64,000 nt of DNA from an uncultured Lachnospiraceae bacterium (lineage in GTDB: Bacteria; Bacillota; Clostridia; Lachnospirales; Lachnospiraceae), in the NCBI GenBank assembly GCA_910578645.1, contig CAJTQI010000012.1, positions 23,984 to 87,983 on the forward strand, read 5' to 3'. How positions within the stretch are numbered: position 1 is the first letter of the stretch; the number at the start of each line of letters is the position of its first letter. The notes under the pieces are model-generated. The model saw only the letters and a program-made list of their open reading frames with translations. It did not search any database and was not told the origin of the DNA. A program made the position numbers and the translations under genes. Positions 25,492-35,120 of the stretch are shown one piece after another.

Positions 25492-27507
25492 TTATCTCTT
25501 CAGGTTTACAAGTTCCTCCAACAGTGTATCAGAAGTGGTGATAATACGGCTGTTTGCCTGGAAACCACGCTGTGTGGTAATCATCGTCGTAAACTCGGAG
25601 GACAAATCTACATTACTCATCTCCAATACACCGGAAGTCATGGAACCGCCGCTCTCTGTAATGTTCTTACCTACCCCATCGAACTCACCGGAGTTCATAG
25701 TCGCGGTGTACAGGTTATTCCCTGCCTTGGAAAGACCGGAGGCGTTGGCAAATTCCGCCACCGCAATCTGTCCAAGAAGTTTCGTAAGGCCGTTGTCATA
25801 AGATGCGGTAATCCTACCGTCCTGCCCTACCTCGATACCAATCAGCTCTCCCGGTTTACGTCCTGCGCCGATGGAACTGCTCTCGATAGAACCGGCTGTG
25901 TATTCCAGTGTACATTTCTTACCGTTACCGAAATTATTGACAGACGAAAAGTCGATTTCAATGTTGTTGAACTGGCTCAAGTCGACAATATCTCCTGCCA
26001 GGGTGGATGCGGAAGGATTGAAGTTAAGCGTCGCCGTATCGCTTCCCTGTGTCCCGATATAGGAGAATGTACCTGTATCATGGTCAAATACAAGCCTGTT
26101 ACCCTTATTGTTCTCCGTTATCTGAATCTGCGCAGCGCCGTCATTTCCAATCCAGTCAATCGCATAACTCTTGCCGTTCCCCGCCTCCAGGCCATATACC
26201 TGGGATAAGATTTTCGCTTGATTTTCCAAATCAGCATCAGCCGGGTCCAACACCACGCCGAAGTTTGTGGTGCCGTCAAAATAAGCATCTTCCAGTGTAT
26301 CGAAGGTAGCGGTAAAAGAAACCTGAACCTCATCATTGTTGACCGCAACCTTGATGCTGCCTTTATCTACGCCCTCCAGGCCTTCAAACAGAGCCGTCCA
26401 CTCTGCTTCTGTCATCCCCTTGCCTGCCTTATCCGCATCCTTCATATAATATTTGTTTGTCTTGGAATCATACAGCAAATTGTAAGGTGACTTTTCCAAC
26501 TGGTCTTTTGTCAGTGTTACATTACCTTCTACTTTAACCGGCGTACCTGCCGCAACGTCTCCTGCCGCAGCGGGGTCCACAATCTTGATTCCGTCTTTGC
26601 CGGCGGCTACCATCATGGCATTGTTGCTGTAATCTTTCAAAATATTTTCCAAAGTCTTATTCACGGAGAACTTCCCGTCTGCCGTGTAGGTCACACCAGA
26701 CACCATATTGTATTTCTGTGTCGTCACCTTATTCGCAGTTTCTCCGAATGTCGCAATCTGCTCGATATTACTCAGTCCGTACTTTTTCACCAGGGATACA
26801 CCGCTGTCGTCAATGATATCATCGAGCTGTACACGGAATTCATCATCGCTGCCCGTACCGTGGAAACTAAACTTCGCCGTATACTTATAGCCCTGTGCGT
26901 CGAAGAAAATCAATGTACGTACCGCACCGGCCGTGCTGTTAATCGAAGGGTCATGCTTATCCAGAATACCCGTCACATAGGCCAGGCTGGTTGCCTCCGG
27001 CGGAGATTCCAAATTGCTCTTATGCATAACCGTCAGGGCAGATACCACGTCCTGCTTGATATCTCCTGTCTCCGGGTCTACCTGCCATCCCATAACCGTG
27101 TAACCGGTGTTCGCCATAACCAAATTACCCGCGCCGTCCACGGTGAAGGAACCGTCCCTTGTAAAGAAGTTCTGGGAACCGTCGCTTACCACGAAGAAGG
27201 ACTCGCCCTCAATCATGATATCCCACGGATTGTTGGTAGACTGTGCAGAACCCTGGGAAGTAATTGCTGTGGAAATAGCGCCTGTCTTCGCACCCAGACC
27301 AATCTGCCTGGGGTTGATACCACCGCGTCCTGTAGAATCGTTTGCACCGGACGCCGCCTGGGTTGTCTGGTACAGCAAATCGCTAAATACCATGTTCTGT
27401 GATTTGTATGCCGTTGTGTTAACGTTTGCAATATTATTACCGATAACGTCCATTCTGGTCTGATGGGTCTTAAGACCTGCCACACCAGAGAACAATGATC
27501 TCATCAT
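25492..27507 (-). CDS. flgE: Flagellar hook protein FlgE
   Basis: FlgE is the building block of the hook. The 671 residues include the N-terminal rod/hook signature 'LFSGVAGLKTHQTRMDVIGNNIANVNTTAYK', a long variable middle (hook domains D1-D3), and the C-terminal helix ending 'TTQRGFQANSRIITTSDTLLEELVNLKR'. The first of two adjacent start codons is used; AAGGAGG lies upstream. It is longer than the enterobacterial protein of about 400 residues because of its middle domains. A strong hairpin precedes the gene. Confidence 0.96.
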   Translation of the reverse strand: MMRSLFSGVAGLKTHQTRMDVIGNNIANVNTTAYKSQNMVFSDLLYQTTQAASGANDSTGRGGINPRQIGLGAKTGAISTAITSQGSAQSTNNPWDIMIEGESFFVVSDGSQNFFTRDGSFTVDGAGNLVMANTGYTVMGWQVDPETGDIKQDVVSALTVMHKSNLESPPEATSLAYVTGILDKHDPSINSTAGAVRTLIFFDAQGYKYTAKFSFHGTGSDDEFRVQLDDIIDDSGVSLVKKYGLSNIEQIATFGETANKVTTQKYNMVSGVTYTADGKFSVNKTLENILKDYSNNAMMVAAGKDGIKIVDPAAAGDVAAGTPVKVEGNVTLTKDQLEKSPYNLLYDSKTNKYYMKDADKAGKGMTEAEWTALFEGLEGVDKGSIKVAVNNDEVQVSFTATFDTLEDAYFDGTTNFGVVLDPADADLENQAKILSQVYGLEAGNGKSYAIDWIGNDGAAQIQITENNKGNRLVFDHDTGTFSYIGTQGSDTATLNFNPSASTLAGDIVDLSQFNNIEIDFSSVNNFGNGKKCTLEYTAGSIESSSIGAGRKPGELIGIEVGQDGRITASYDNGLTKLLGQIAVAEFANASGLSKAGNNLYTATMNSGEFDGVGKNITESGGSMTSGVLEMSNVDLSSEFTTMITTQRGFQANSRIITTSDTLLEELVNLKR

Positions 27508-27547
27508 AGTGATATGACCTCCTTAATCTGTCTTGAAAAGAAACCGT

Positions 27548-27575
27548 GAAGAAATCGCATGAAAGCGATTTCTTC
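27548..27575 (-). repeat. 11-bp hairpin in the leader of flgE
   Basis: A perfect 11-base inverted repeat (27548-27558 with 27565-27575) with a 6-base loop lies in the 142-base gap before flgE. The minus-strand sequence after it (ACGGTTTCTTTTC) is only weakly T-rich, so it may be a leaky terminator or a 5' stabilising stem for the abundant hook mRNA. Confidence 0.65.
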
Positions 27576-27649
27576 CGACATTGCTTAAAGCAGCATCTTC
27601 ATCTGCCCGTTTCTGTCATTCCGGGGCATCAGCCTCCATAAAGGTCCGG

Positions 27650-28054
27650 CTAAATAATCACGGCTCCGTCAATATTAGTAAATACGTTTTCGTTGGTTTC
27701 TGTCTGTTCCATGGCCGTGATGACCGTCTGGTTTGGCACATTCACGATAAATGCCAACGAATCCACGATAACCAACGATTCGTTAATCCCTTTCGCTTCC
27801 GCTTTGGCCGCCCCCATATTCAGGCGCTCCACCTGCTCTTTAGTCAGTTCAATCTTCCTGTCAATCAGCCGGTTTGCCGCGTGTTTGGAGAATTTTACTT
27901 CACCTTCTTTACTGATACCGTCCGTCTTACCGGATAAGATATCCTGAAAACTCGGCGCTTGTGCTCCCGCCTCCTGCGTTTTTTGTCTGCCTGCACTCAA
28001 ATACTGGTGCTGCAACTGCTCTATAGAAAGGAATTGATTGCCTTGAATCTTCAT
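27650..28054 (-). CDS. Flagellar operon protein (TIGR02530 type)
   Basis: The 134-residue protein has the features of the small 'flagellar operon protein' found between flgD and flgE in Firmicutes: 'SFQDIL' near the middle, 'VKFSKHAANRLIDRKIELTKEQ', and 'SLVIVDSLAFIVNVPNQTVITAMEQ' near the C-terminus. It is hydrophilic and has no signal peptide. The function is not established; position suggests a hook assembly or hook-length role. It follows flgD by 40 bases. Confidence 0.88.
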   Translation of the reverse strand: MKIQGNQFLSIEQLQHQYLSAGRQKTQEAGAQAPSFQDILSGKTDGISKEGEVKFSKHAANRLIDRKIELTKEQVERLNMGAAKAEAKGINESLVIVDSLAFIVNVPNQTVITAMEQTETNENVFTNIDGAVII

Positions 28055-28094
28055 ATTCTCTCCTCCTTGAGATAGCTACTGCCGCCTCCGGCGG

Positions 28095-28808
28095 CTATTC
28101 TGAGTCGGAATCTCCCTCCGGCGGCTCTGTATTACCTTCATCACCTTCATCTCCGTCGTCACCGTCCGTATTTGGGGTAATTTCTTCCATCCTCTTGACG
28201 TATTCCTTCATACCGTCGATATAATCGTCTGTAAGGAAGCTCTTCTGATAATCGTCCATACTGTCATAAATCTCTTTCAGTCTGTCTACCTTCTCCCTGT
28301 CAGCGTCTGTCAGAAGCCCGATTTCAGGAAGCTTTCTGTAGATATCCACAAACTCTGCCGCAAGCGCATATGCATCCAGATACTTTTCATCCGCCACCTT
28401 ATCCAAATCATCCAGGGAATACAATTCTCCGCCAATGGATAAGTAAGCCTTACCATTCTCGTATACCACATAATCCACATTGCCCTGTACCTGAGTCGTT
28501 CTGCCCGCACTGTCCGTAACCTTCATCAGGACGGTCTGGCCTACTAAACTGGATGCCCTGGACAATTCCAACGTAGCGCTCATGTTCTGCATCTGTTCCA
28601 ATTCGGAGAAAGTTGCAAACTGTGAAATATACTCTGTATTGGATGTGGGCTCCAAAGGGTCCTGGTATTTCATCTGCGCTACTAAAAGCTGTAGAAACGC
28701 GTCTTTATCCAAGTTGGAACCTGTCTTCTTTTCATTTTTCTTCGCTAAGGAAGCTGCTGTCTGCTGCTCGACGAACTTGCCGTCTTTTACTTCTTGTACT
28801 ACGCCCAT
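28095..28808 (-). CDS. flgD: Hook cap protein FlgD
   Basis: FlgD forms the cap needed for hook polymerisation. The ATG at 28808 has AGGAGA 6 bases upstream and gives 237 residues. The N-terminal FlgD core is clear ('LDKDAFLQLLVAQMKYQDPLEPTSNTEYISQFATFSELEQM'-type block, about residues 34-75). After a short beta region, the C-terminus is a helical segment and a strongly acidic tail (Asp/Glu/Gly, last 25 residues). The tail is not seen in the usual FlgD. Confidence 0.93.
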   Translation of the reverse strand: MGVVQEVKDGKFVEQQTAASLAKKNEKKTGSNLDKDAFLQLLVAQMKYQDPLEPTSNTEYISQFATFSELEQMQNMSATLELSRASSLVGQTVLMKVTDSAGRTTQVQGNVDYVVYENGKAYLSIGGELYSLDDLDKVADEKYLDAYALAAEFVDIYRKLPEIGLLTDADREKVDRLKEIYDSMDDYQKSFLTDDYIDGMKEYVKRMEEITPNTDGDDGDEGDEGNTEPPEGDSDSE

Positions 28809-28864
28809 GTAGTCTCTCCTTTCTTTGATTTTGCTAACGGCCAATTAACTTGCTGTAATTCTTG

Positions 28865-30337
28865 TTATGCCGTGTAATCTACGGTGCTGCCGTTTGCCTG
28901 CATCATTTCCACCGCAATCCGCTCTGACTCTTCCATCGGGGCAAGGTCTTCTTCACCGTCAAGCTCATCCAAGTTGATTCTTCTCATACCTTTTGCGGTT
29001 TTGCCCTGCTTCTGTTTTCCGTCTGCCTGTTCCTGGGAAAACTGTTGTTGCCCATATTCATGGTTGGCAACCGTAACTTCCACCGCATCAACCTTGATTC
29101 CCTGTTCCTCAAACTGATTCTTAAGCTGAATTAGCTGTGTCTCAATGACCGCTCGCACCGTCTCGTTCTGGGTTGTAAAATGCGCCGTAATCGCCCCGTC
29201 TTTGGCCGCAATCTGCACATTGACTGTCCCAAGGCTTGCAGGATGAAGCTGCATTTCCATATGCTGTGATTCAGCCTTCAGGTTGATTTTCATGTACTCC
29301 ATAATCTGGTCCATAATTTCCTGCGTCTGTGCCGACTGATATCCTTCGTTTACAGGCGCCGGCGCCTCACTCACCTCTGCCTGTTTGTCAAGCATTTGCA
29401 TAAAAGCGTTGCCAGCGTTATGGTTTTCTCCCTTTCCGCTATCTGCGGATGCATTTTTCTCCTGGGCCTTACTGCTTACCTGAACTTCCTCTTTCGGAGT
29501 GTCCGTCACCTCTTCCGTCATGCTTTTACTGCCACTGGCATCATCTACAGTTACTTTCACCTGAACTGTCTCGCCGTTTTTCCGGACGGAAACTGTGTAG
29601 TCCTTCATACCCTCCAAACTCTCTTCCGGCGCTTCCAAATTATTCTGAACCGGGCCTATACCCTCTTCGCCTGTCAGGCTGCTCTCGGAAACTATCTGCT
29701 CTAACAAAGCATTTAACTCCTCGTCAGACATCCCCAACTCTTCCTTCAGATTCCCAAGGTTCTCTTCTACTAATGTGACAAGATTCTGCAGATGGTCATA
29801 CAACCCCGCATCCGTCACCAGAGCAAGTTCATCGGTACTGCCCGATATCTGCAATAAAAGCTGTTTCAGGTTATCCACATCGAACAATTCCACTGCCGTC
29901 AGCCCTAATACCGCCATGGCCTCTTCCACTTCTTCCGGCGTCACACCCATCTCTTCGGCAATATCCTCCACCAACTGCTCCGCCGATTTCTCTGTCTCTT
30001 CCACAGCTTCCTCTTTACCGGTATCCTTGATGACTTTGCCGCTGTTATCCTGCTGCATCGTATCCTCGGTTTTACCTGAATCTACAGCCGGCTGTTTATC
30101 TGCCTCCTGTACAGTCTGGTCTTTCTGGACTGCATCTACCGCTGTGCCTGCCTGACTGGCTGTTGGTGCTGCACCGGCCAATTCTGATTTCAGGTTTGTA
30201 ATGCTGCTGTTTACTTTGTTCATCACCTGGCCAAAACTCGTGCTTACAGATTCGTCCTGTTTCGTCGCCTGTCCCGTCTGGTTTGCCGCCTGGACTGCCC
30301 CGGTAGCAAACAAGGCATTCACACTCTTTACAGTCAT
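28865..30337 (-). CDS. fliK: Flagellar hook-length control protein FliK
   Basis: FliK measures hook length and triggers the export switch in FlhB. The 490 residues begin with a poorly conserved, Gln/Glu/Thr-rich exported region and end with the conserved Flg_hook domain (about residues 345-430), including 'ESQHMEMQLHPASLGTVNVQI' and 'LIQLKNQFEEQGIKVDAVEV'. It lies between the ylxF-like gene and flgD as in B. subtilis. Confidence 0.93.
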   Translation of the reverse strand: MTVKSVNALFATGAVQAANQTGQATKQDESVSTSFGQVMNKVNSSITNLKSELAGAAPTASQAGTAVDAVQKDQTVQEADKQPAVDSGKTEDTMQQDNSGKVIKDTGKEEAVEETEKSAEQLVEDIAEEMGVTPEEVEEAMAVLGLTAVELFDVDNLKQLLLQISGSTDELALVTDAGLYDHLQNLVTLVEENLGNLKEELGMSDEELNALLEQIVSESSLTGEEGIGPVQNNLEAPEESLEGMKDYTVSVRKNGETVQVKVTVDDASGSKSMTEEVTDTPKEEVQVSSKAQEKNASADSGKGENHNAGNAFMQMLDKQAEVSEAPAPVNEGYQSAQTQEIMDQIMEYMKINLKAESQHMEMQLHPASLGTVNVQIAAKDGAITAHFTTQNETVRAVIETQLIQLKNQFEEQGIKVDAVEVTVANHEYGQQQFSQEQADGKQKQGKTAKGMRRINLDELDGEEDLAPMEESERIAVEMMQANGSTVDYTA

Positions 30338-30502
30338 ACTCTCTCCTCCTTTCTTTAATTATCAATGTACACGCCTTATGGCATTTATATATAATGAGCA
30401 GGTCACAACCATCAAGCCGGCATATTTCCTGCTACAGTATATATCGTCTTTTTAATAGATTTCTGAACCCATTCCCTGTAAACTGTTGTCAGGCCACCCT
30501 GC

Positions 30503-30553
30503 CATACTACATCTGGTATGTTTCATGTGGTTCCTGACAATCAGAAACCACAT
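30503..30553 (-). repeat. Two hairpins in the leader of fliK
   Basis: In the 230-base gap before fliK, an 8-base stem (30525-30532 with 30546-30553) with an inner CTGA/TCAG pairing lies 15 bases after the preceding stop codon. A second, 5-base stem lies at 30503-30520. Neither has a T-run downstream on the minus strand. No clear promoter was found in this gap. Confidence 0.5.
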
Positions 30554-30567
30554 TAAAACTAACGTAT

Positions 30568-31443
30568 TTATGAATCCGGGTCCATGATACGCGTCAGCCG
30601 CGCCGCCGTCTCAGAATCCATAACGCCTAATATTTTTCCACGTGCTTCCGCACTCATCTGATAAAGAATCTTCGCGGCAAGGTCCAAATCGTCTGTCATG
30701 CTCTCAAAAATAGCCGCCGCCTCCTTAGGTTTCATCTCAGAATAAGCCTGCGCATAATCCTGTATTTCCTTGTCTGCCTCTATCTGTTCTACCACTTGCT
30801 TGTATAAATACTCCGCCGTAGCCGGGTCCATTGTCTCGTAATATTTCTGATACGCCTCAGCCCCGGGCCCCTTGTCAGCATATACGACTTCTTCATAAAA
30901 TTCCGTCTTAATGCGCTCAAACTCAACCTGGGCGCTCTCAAACGTCTTAAGCCGGTCTATCTCCGCATAGAGCTGCTCCATCTCCTCGGAATCCGAATTG
31001 TTAGCAGACTGGGCGCGCTCAAGCTCAAGTTCCAGTTCTCTGATATAATCCACCGCCTCGCGCAGACTCGTATAACCGCCGTAAGCCTCCTCGTCATCCG
31101 TGGTTACCACCGATTCCGCAGGAAGAATTTTATTGACTACCGGAACATCCTTTAACACAGGCGCAAGCACGCCTGAACCAAACCCGCCTACATCCAATTT
31201 AATCAACAGACACAAGATGGCAAGCCAGATAATTACAATAACAATCGTTACTAAAGCGACGGAAATACCGCCTGCCTCCTCGTCCTCGGAAAGTTGCGCC
31301 TCCTGGGCGGAAATCTCCTTCGCCCGCTGCTTTGCTTCCTTCTTCTGTGCTTTCTGCTCGTTCTTTATCTTTTTGCGTTCTTCCTTAAGTCTCTTTTTTT
31401 CTGCCTTGGCATCCACCCCGGCATTCAAAAGTTCGTCTGCCAT
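30568..31443 (-). CDS. MotE/YlxF-like membrane protein with MgtE N-terminal-type domain
   Basis: The 291-residue protein has a basic Lys-rich N-terminus, one membrane helix (about residues 60-84), a coiled coil (about 125-185) and a C-terminal helical repeat resembling the MgtE N-domain ('YSEMKPKEAAAIFESMTDDLDLAAKILYQMS', 'ARGKILGVMDSETAARLT'). This matches YlxF of B. subtilis and the MotE stator-assembly chaperone family, and it has the same position between fliJ and fliK. The function is inferred from these. Confidence 0.83.
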   Translation of the reverse strand: MADELLNAGVDAKAEKKRLKEERKKIKNEQKAQKKEAKQRAKEISAQEAQLSEDEEAGGISVALVTIVIVIIWLAILCLLIKLDVGGFGSGVLAPVLKDVPVVNKILPAESVVTTDDEEAYGGYTSLREAVDYIRELELELERAQSANNSDSEEMEQLYAEIDRLKTFESAQVEFERIKTEFYEEVVYADKGPGAEAYQKYYETMDPATAEYLYKQVVEQIEADKEIQDYAQAYSEMKPKEAAAIFESMTDDLDLAAKILYQMSAEARGKILGVMDSETAARLTRIMDPDS

Positions 31444-31445
31444 TC

Positions 31446-31898
31446 TTACTCCCCTTTTCCACGCTGTCCGTAAGTATAACTGGTAAGTTCGTCCACCGCT
31501 TTCCCTTCCGCAGCGTTCTCCTCACTCATGAACTGCTCAAACGCCTTCTCCTTGAGCTTTTCATGCATCTTACGTTCCTGCATGACTTCCTGCAGCTTAA
31601 GCCTTGCCGCCTCCACCGTCTTCTGTGCCAGCGCGACCTGGCCCCTCTGCGCTTCTATCATCTCATCCATGATTAACATGGCATTCCTATTATCTTTCAG
31701 GTCATTGACATGCAGCTTGTCACTGCGCATCTTCCTGCCCTCTTCCAGATAGGCTTCTTTTCTGTCAATCAGCCTCTGCAGCTTCTCTTCCTCCTCCATC
31801 AGCCTCATCTGTGCCCTGCCAAGCTCCATCTTGGCCTGTGTTTCCAACTGGTATTGGATATTCAGGATACTCTGCATTCTGTATGTAAACTTCGCCAT
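31446..31898 (-). CDS. fliJ: Flagellar export chaperone FliJ
   Basis: FliJ is a coiled-coil protein that links the FliI ATPase ring to FlhA. The 150 residues are almost wholly helical with regular heptads and no Pro in the core. It starts 'MAKFTYRMQSILNIQYQLETQAKMELG', the usual FliJ beginning. It follows fliI by 13 bases and precedes the ylxF-like gene by 2 bases. Confidence 0.93.
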   Translation of the reverse strand: MAKFTYRMQSILNIQYQLETQAKMELGRAQMRLMEEEEKLQRLIDRKEAYLEEGRKMRSDKLHVNDLKDNRNAMLIMDEMIEAQRGQVALAQKTVEAARLKLQEVMQERKMHEKLKEKAFEQFMSEENAAEGKAVDELTSYTYGQRGKGE

Positions 31899-31911
31899 GT
31901 CAGATTACCCC

Positions 31912-33225
31912 TTATTCTGCAAAAAGCTCCCGCAACATGTCAACCGCCTGTTCGTAATCGAACTTCTCATTCACATCCTGAAGAAGAAATTCGTTCACAG
32001 CATCTATCTTGGCAATCGCATAATCAATCTTCGGGTTGCTGCCGCTCTTATAGGCGCCGATATTAATCAAATCTTCCGCCTCATTATAAGTTGCCAGAAC
32101 ATTCTTAAGCTGCCCGGCGAGTACCTTATGCTCTTTGTCCACAATCTGCGACATGCATCGGGAAATACTCTGCAGTACATCTATCGCCGGATAATGGTTC
32201 TGATGCGCCAACTTACGGTTTAACATAATATGCCCATCCAAAATACTTCTGGCCGTGTCCGTAATCGGCTCGTTCATGTCATCGCCATCCACCAACACCG
32301 TGTATAATCCCGTAATTGAGCCTCTGCTGGCACACCCAGCCCTCTCCAAAAGCTTAGGCATCTCCGAATAGACGCTTGGCGGATATCCTCTGGATACGGG
32401 AGGTTCTCCGCTGGCAAGACCAATCTCCCTTTGTGCCATGGAGAAACGTGTCAAAGAATCCATCATAAGAAGCACATCCTTACCCTGGTCCCTGAAGTAC
32501 TCAGCGATGGCGGTAGCAGTCTTGGCCGCCTTATTTCTCTCAAGCGCCGCCTTGTCGGAAGTGGCAACCACCACCACCGAACGTTTCATGCCTTCCTCGC
32601 CCAAGTCTCTTTCTATGAACTCACGCACCTCTCTGCCACGCTCACCGATAAGTGCAATCACATTGATATCCGCCTTGGTATTACGCGCAAACATTCCCAT
32701 CAATGTAGATTTACCCACACCGGAACCGGCAAAGATACCGATACGCTGTCCCTTCCCCACCGTCATCATACCGTCGATGGCCTTCACACCAAGAGGAAGC
32801 ACCTCCTCGATAATCTTACGGCTCATGGCGTCTGGCGGAGGAGCCTCGACACTGTAAGACGTGCCAGGCATATACTCACCGTTAAGCCTGCCAAGACCAT
32901 CTAACACTTTGCCAAGCAAATGATTGCTCACAGGCACAGTCAAAGGCTCTCCTGTATTCTCCACGATACATCCCAAACCTATGCCGTCCGTCTTGCCGCA
33001 GGGCATAAGCAGCGTCTTGCGTTCTTTAAAACCGACCACCTCCGCCATAATCGGCTCATACTCCTCCTCTGCCGGATAAATCCTGCACAAATCACCCAGC
33101 TTGGCTTCCGGCCCTGCAGATTCGATGGTCAGTCCGACAACGTTCTCCACCCTTCCCTTCTTCCTAAAGAATACGTCATCCGATATTTTACTGTATTTCA
33201 TAAAATCAATGGTTGGATTTTTCAA
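31912..33225 (-). CDS. fliI: Flagellum-specific export ATPase FliI
   Basis: FliI is the ATPase of the flagellar export apparatus. The 437 residues are similar to F1-beta/V-type ATPases, with Walker A 'GSGVGKST' (167-174), 'ALIGERGREVREFIE' and 'VLLMMDSLTRFSMAQREIGLA' (Walker B and the family signature). Its start overlaps the end of fliH by 20 bases. Confidence 0.97.
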   Translation of the reverse strand: MKNPTIDFMKYSKISDDVFFRKKGRVENVVGLTIESAGPEAKLGDLCRIYPAEEEYEPIMAEVVGFKERKTLLMPCGKTDGIGLGCIVENTGEPLTVPVSNHLLGKVLDGLGRLNGEYMPGTSYSVEAPPPDAMSRKIIEEVLPLGVKAIDGMMTVGKGQRIGIFAGSGVGKSTLMGMFARNTKADINVIALIGERGREVREFIERDLGEEGMKRSVVVVATSDKAALERNKAAKTATAIAEYFRDQGKDVLLMMDSLTRFSMAQREIGLASGEPPVSRGYPPSVYSEMPKLLERAGCASRGSITGLYTVLVDGDDMNEPITDTARSILDGHIMLNRKLAHQNHYPAIDVLQSISRCMSQIVDKEHKVLAGQLKNVLATYNEAEDLINIGAYKSGSNPKIDYAIAKIDAVNEFLLQDVNEKFDYEQAVDMLRELFAE

Positions 33226-34099
33226 AAGATAACACCCGCAATTTATTAGTCAGCTCCTGTAGCTGCGTATCTACACCGCAATCAAAAATGCCGCCGTCCG
33301 TCTCTATCAGGCAAGCTCCTTGACCTAAAGCGATGTCTTCGATAATCTCTATCGTACCCTTACCTGCCGTCGCACCTTCTGAAAGAGTCTGCTTCTGGAT
33401 ATTAACATAAGGATAGTCTTCCTTAGAAACATGGACAATAAAAGTCCTGCTGCTCTCCACCCTTCTTAAAGTAGAGTCAATCAAATGCACCAGGATATCT
33501 CTATTGTCTGCCAGTACCGTGCCAAAAATATGACTGTATATCTCGGTGATTGTGTCAATAAACCTTGGCTCCAATTCCTCAATTACCCGGTCATATTCTT
33601 CTTCCAGACGGTGCTTCTCTTCCTCCAATGCACGCTTCATGCTGTCCGCTTCCGCAAAACCACGCTTATAGCCTTCATCATATCCCTGTCTGTCTGCATC
33701 TTCCAAGGCTTTCCTGCGCTGTATATCTATTTCCTTACGCGCCGATTCCATAATCTCGCCGACTCTGGCCTGCGCATCATCAATCATTTGTTGCGCCTGT
33801 GCTTTTACTTCTTCCAGGTCGGGAGCCTGCTCCTTAGGAGGCGTGCCCTTAATAATCCCGCCTGCCCCATTCTCCTCGGAATCAGTGAGAAGAGCGTCAA
33901 TCTCTTCCCCGCCAAGTCCGCTTACAAACTCAGCTTCTCCCTCCTCGCCGTCGTCATATCTTGCCGACGCATTCAGCCGTGCCTGCCTGAGTTCTTCAAG
34001 CTCCTCAATCCGACGCTCTATAAGAGAATTGCTGTCAATCACACATTTATCATTATCAGTTACCACAACCCAACTTGCTTTATACAAATTCCTAGACAA
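33206..34099 (-). CDS. fliH: Flagellar assembly protein FliH
   Basis: FliH is the stator-like partner that regulates FliI. A TTG start at 34097-34099 (MSRNLYKASWVVVTDN) is chosen over the ATG at 34132 because GGAGGTGA lies 8 bases upstream and the resulting N-terminus matches the FliH pattern; this gives 297 residues. A Glu/Arg-rich coiled coil (about 110-190) includes 'GYDEGYKRGFAEA', the typical FliH GxxxG-like repeat. The start lies inside the last 8 bases of fliG. Confidence 0.88.
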   Translation of the reverse strand: MSRNLYKASWVVVTDNDKCVIDSNSLIERRIEELEELRQARLNASARYDDGEEGEAEFVSGLGGEEIDALLTDSEENGAGGIIKGTPPKEQAPDLEEVKAQAQQMIDDAQARVGEIMESARKEIDIQRRKALEDADRQGYDEGYKRGFAEADSMKRALEEEKHRLEEEYDRVIEELEPRFIDTITEIYSHIFGTVLADNRDILVHLIDSTLRRVESSRTFIVHVSKEDYPYVNIQKQTLSEGATAGKGTIEIIEDIALGQGACLIETDGGIFDCGVDTQLQELTNKLRVLSFEKSNH

Positions 34100-35111
34100 T
34101 GATTTCGTCACCTCCGCCTCTGGAGATAACAATTTCTGCAGAGTCTTCCAGTTTTCTGATAATATTTACAATCTTCTGCTGCGCCTCTTCTACGTCCTTC
34201 ATACGGACCGGACCCATAAATTCCATATCTTCCTTAATCATAGCGCTCAGACGCTTAGACATATTATTGAAAATCGCATTCTGTACTTCTTCATTGGAGC
34301 CCTTCATGGCAATCGCCAAATCTCCGTTGTCGACATCACGCAGCACACGCTGAATCGCCCTGTCGTCCAGAAGCAGAATGTCCTCGAACACGAACATCTT
34401 CTTTCTGATTTCGTCTGCCAGTTCCGGCTCTTCGATTTCCAACGTCTCCATGATATGTTTCTCTGTACCACGGTCTACCGTATTCAAAATCTCTACGACC
34501 GCATCCACGCCACCGATAATCGTGTAATCCTGGTTTACCAAAGATGCAAGCTTTGACTCCAACACTTTCTCCACTTCCTTAATCACATCAGGACTGGTTC
34601 TGTCCATAACAGCAATACGCCTTGCCACGTCAGCCTGCCTATCCGGCGGAAGCGCCGAAAGGATAAGTGCAGACTGAGCCGCCGACAGATAGGAAAGAAT
34701 CAGCGCAATCGTCTGCGGATGCTCATCCTGGATAAAGTTCAAAAGCTGTGACGCATCTGTCTTTCTGACAAACTCGAAAGGCTTTACCTGCAAAGATGCT
34801 GTCAGTTTGCCGATTACATCCAACGCCTTCTCGGAACCAAAAGACTTCTCCAGAAGTTCCTTGGCATAATTGATACCGCCTTCTGCGATATACTGCTGTG
34901 CCAGGCATATCTGGTAAAATTCGTTGATTACCTCATCCTTCATATTAGGCGTAATATTCCTGGTATTCGCAATCTCCAAAGTCAGCTCTTCTATTTCTTC
35001 TTCTTTTAAATGTTTAAAAATCGACGCGGATTTTTCCGGCCCCAGTGCAATTAACAAGACCGCTGCTTTCTGAAGACCGCCGCCAACCTTCTCTTCTACC
35101 GCCTTCGCCAT
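34092..35111 (-). CDS. fliG: Flagellar motor switch protein FliG
   Basis: FliG is the C-ring subunit that contacts the stator and generates torque. The 339 residues show the N-terminal FliF-binding part ('KAAVLLIALGPEKSASIFKHL'), the middle domain with the 'EHPQTIALILSYL' motif, and the C-terminal domain with the charged torque helix ('DDRAIQRVLRDVD'). It follows fliF by 9 bases. Confidence 0.97.
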   Translation of the reverse strand: MAKAVEEKVGGGLQKAAVLLIALGPEKSASIFKHLKEEEIEELTLEIANTRNITPNMKDEVINEFYQICLAQQYIAEGGINYAKELLEKSFGSEKALDVIGKLTASLQVKPFEFVRKTDASQLLNFIQDEHPQTIALILSYLSAAQSALILSALPPDRQADVARRIAVMDRTSPDVIKEVEKVLESKLASLVNQDYTIIGGVDAVVEILNTVDRGTEKHIMETLEIEEPELADEIRKKMFVFEDILLLDDRAIQRVLRDVDNGDLAIAMKGSNEEVQNAIFNNMSKRLSAMIKEDMEFMGPVRMKDVEEAQQKIVNIIRKLEDSAEIVISRGGGDEIIV

Positions 35112-35120
35112 TGGTCCTTC

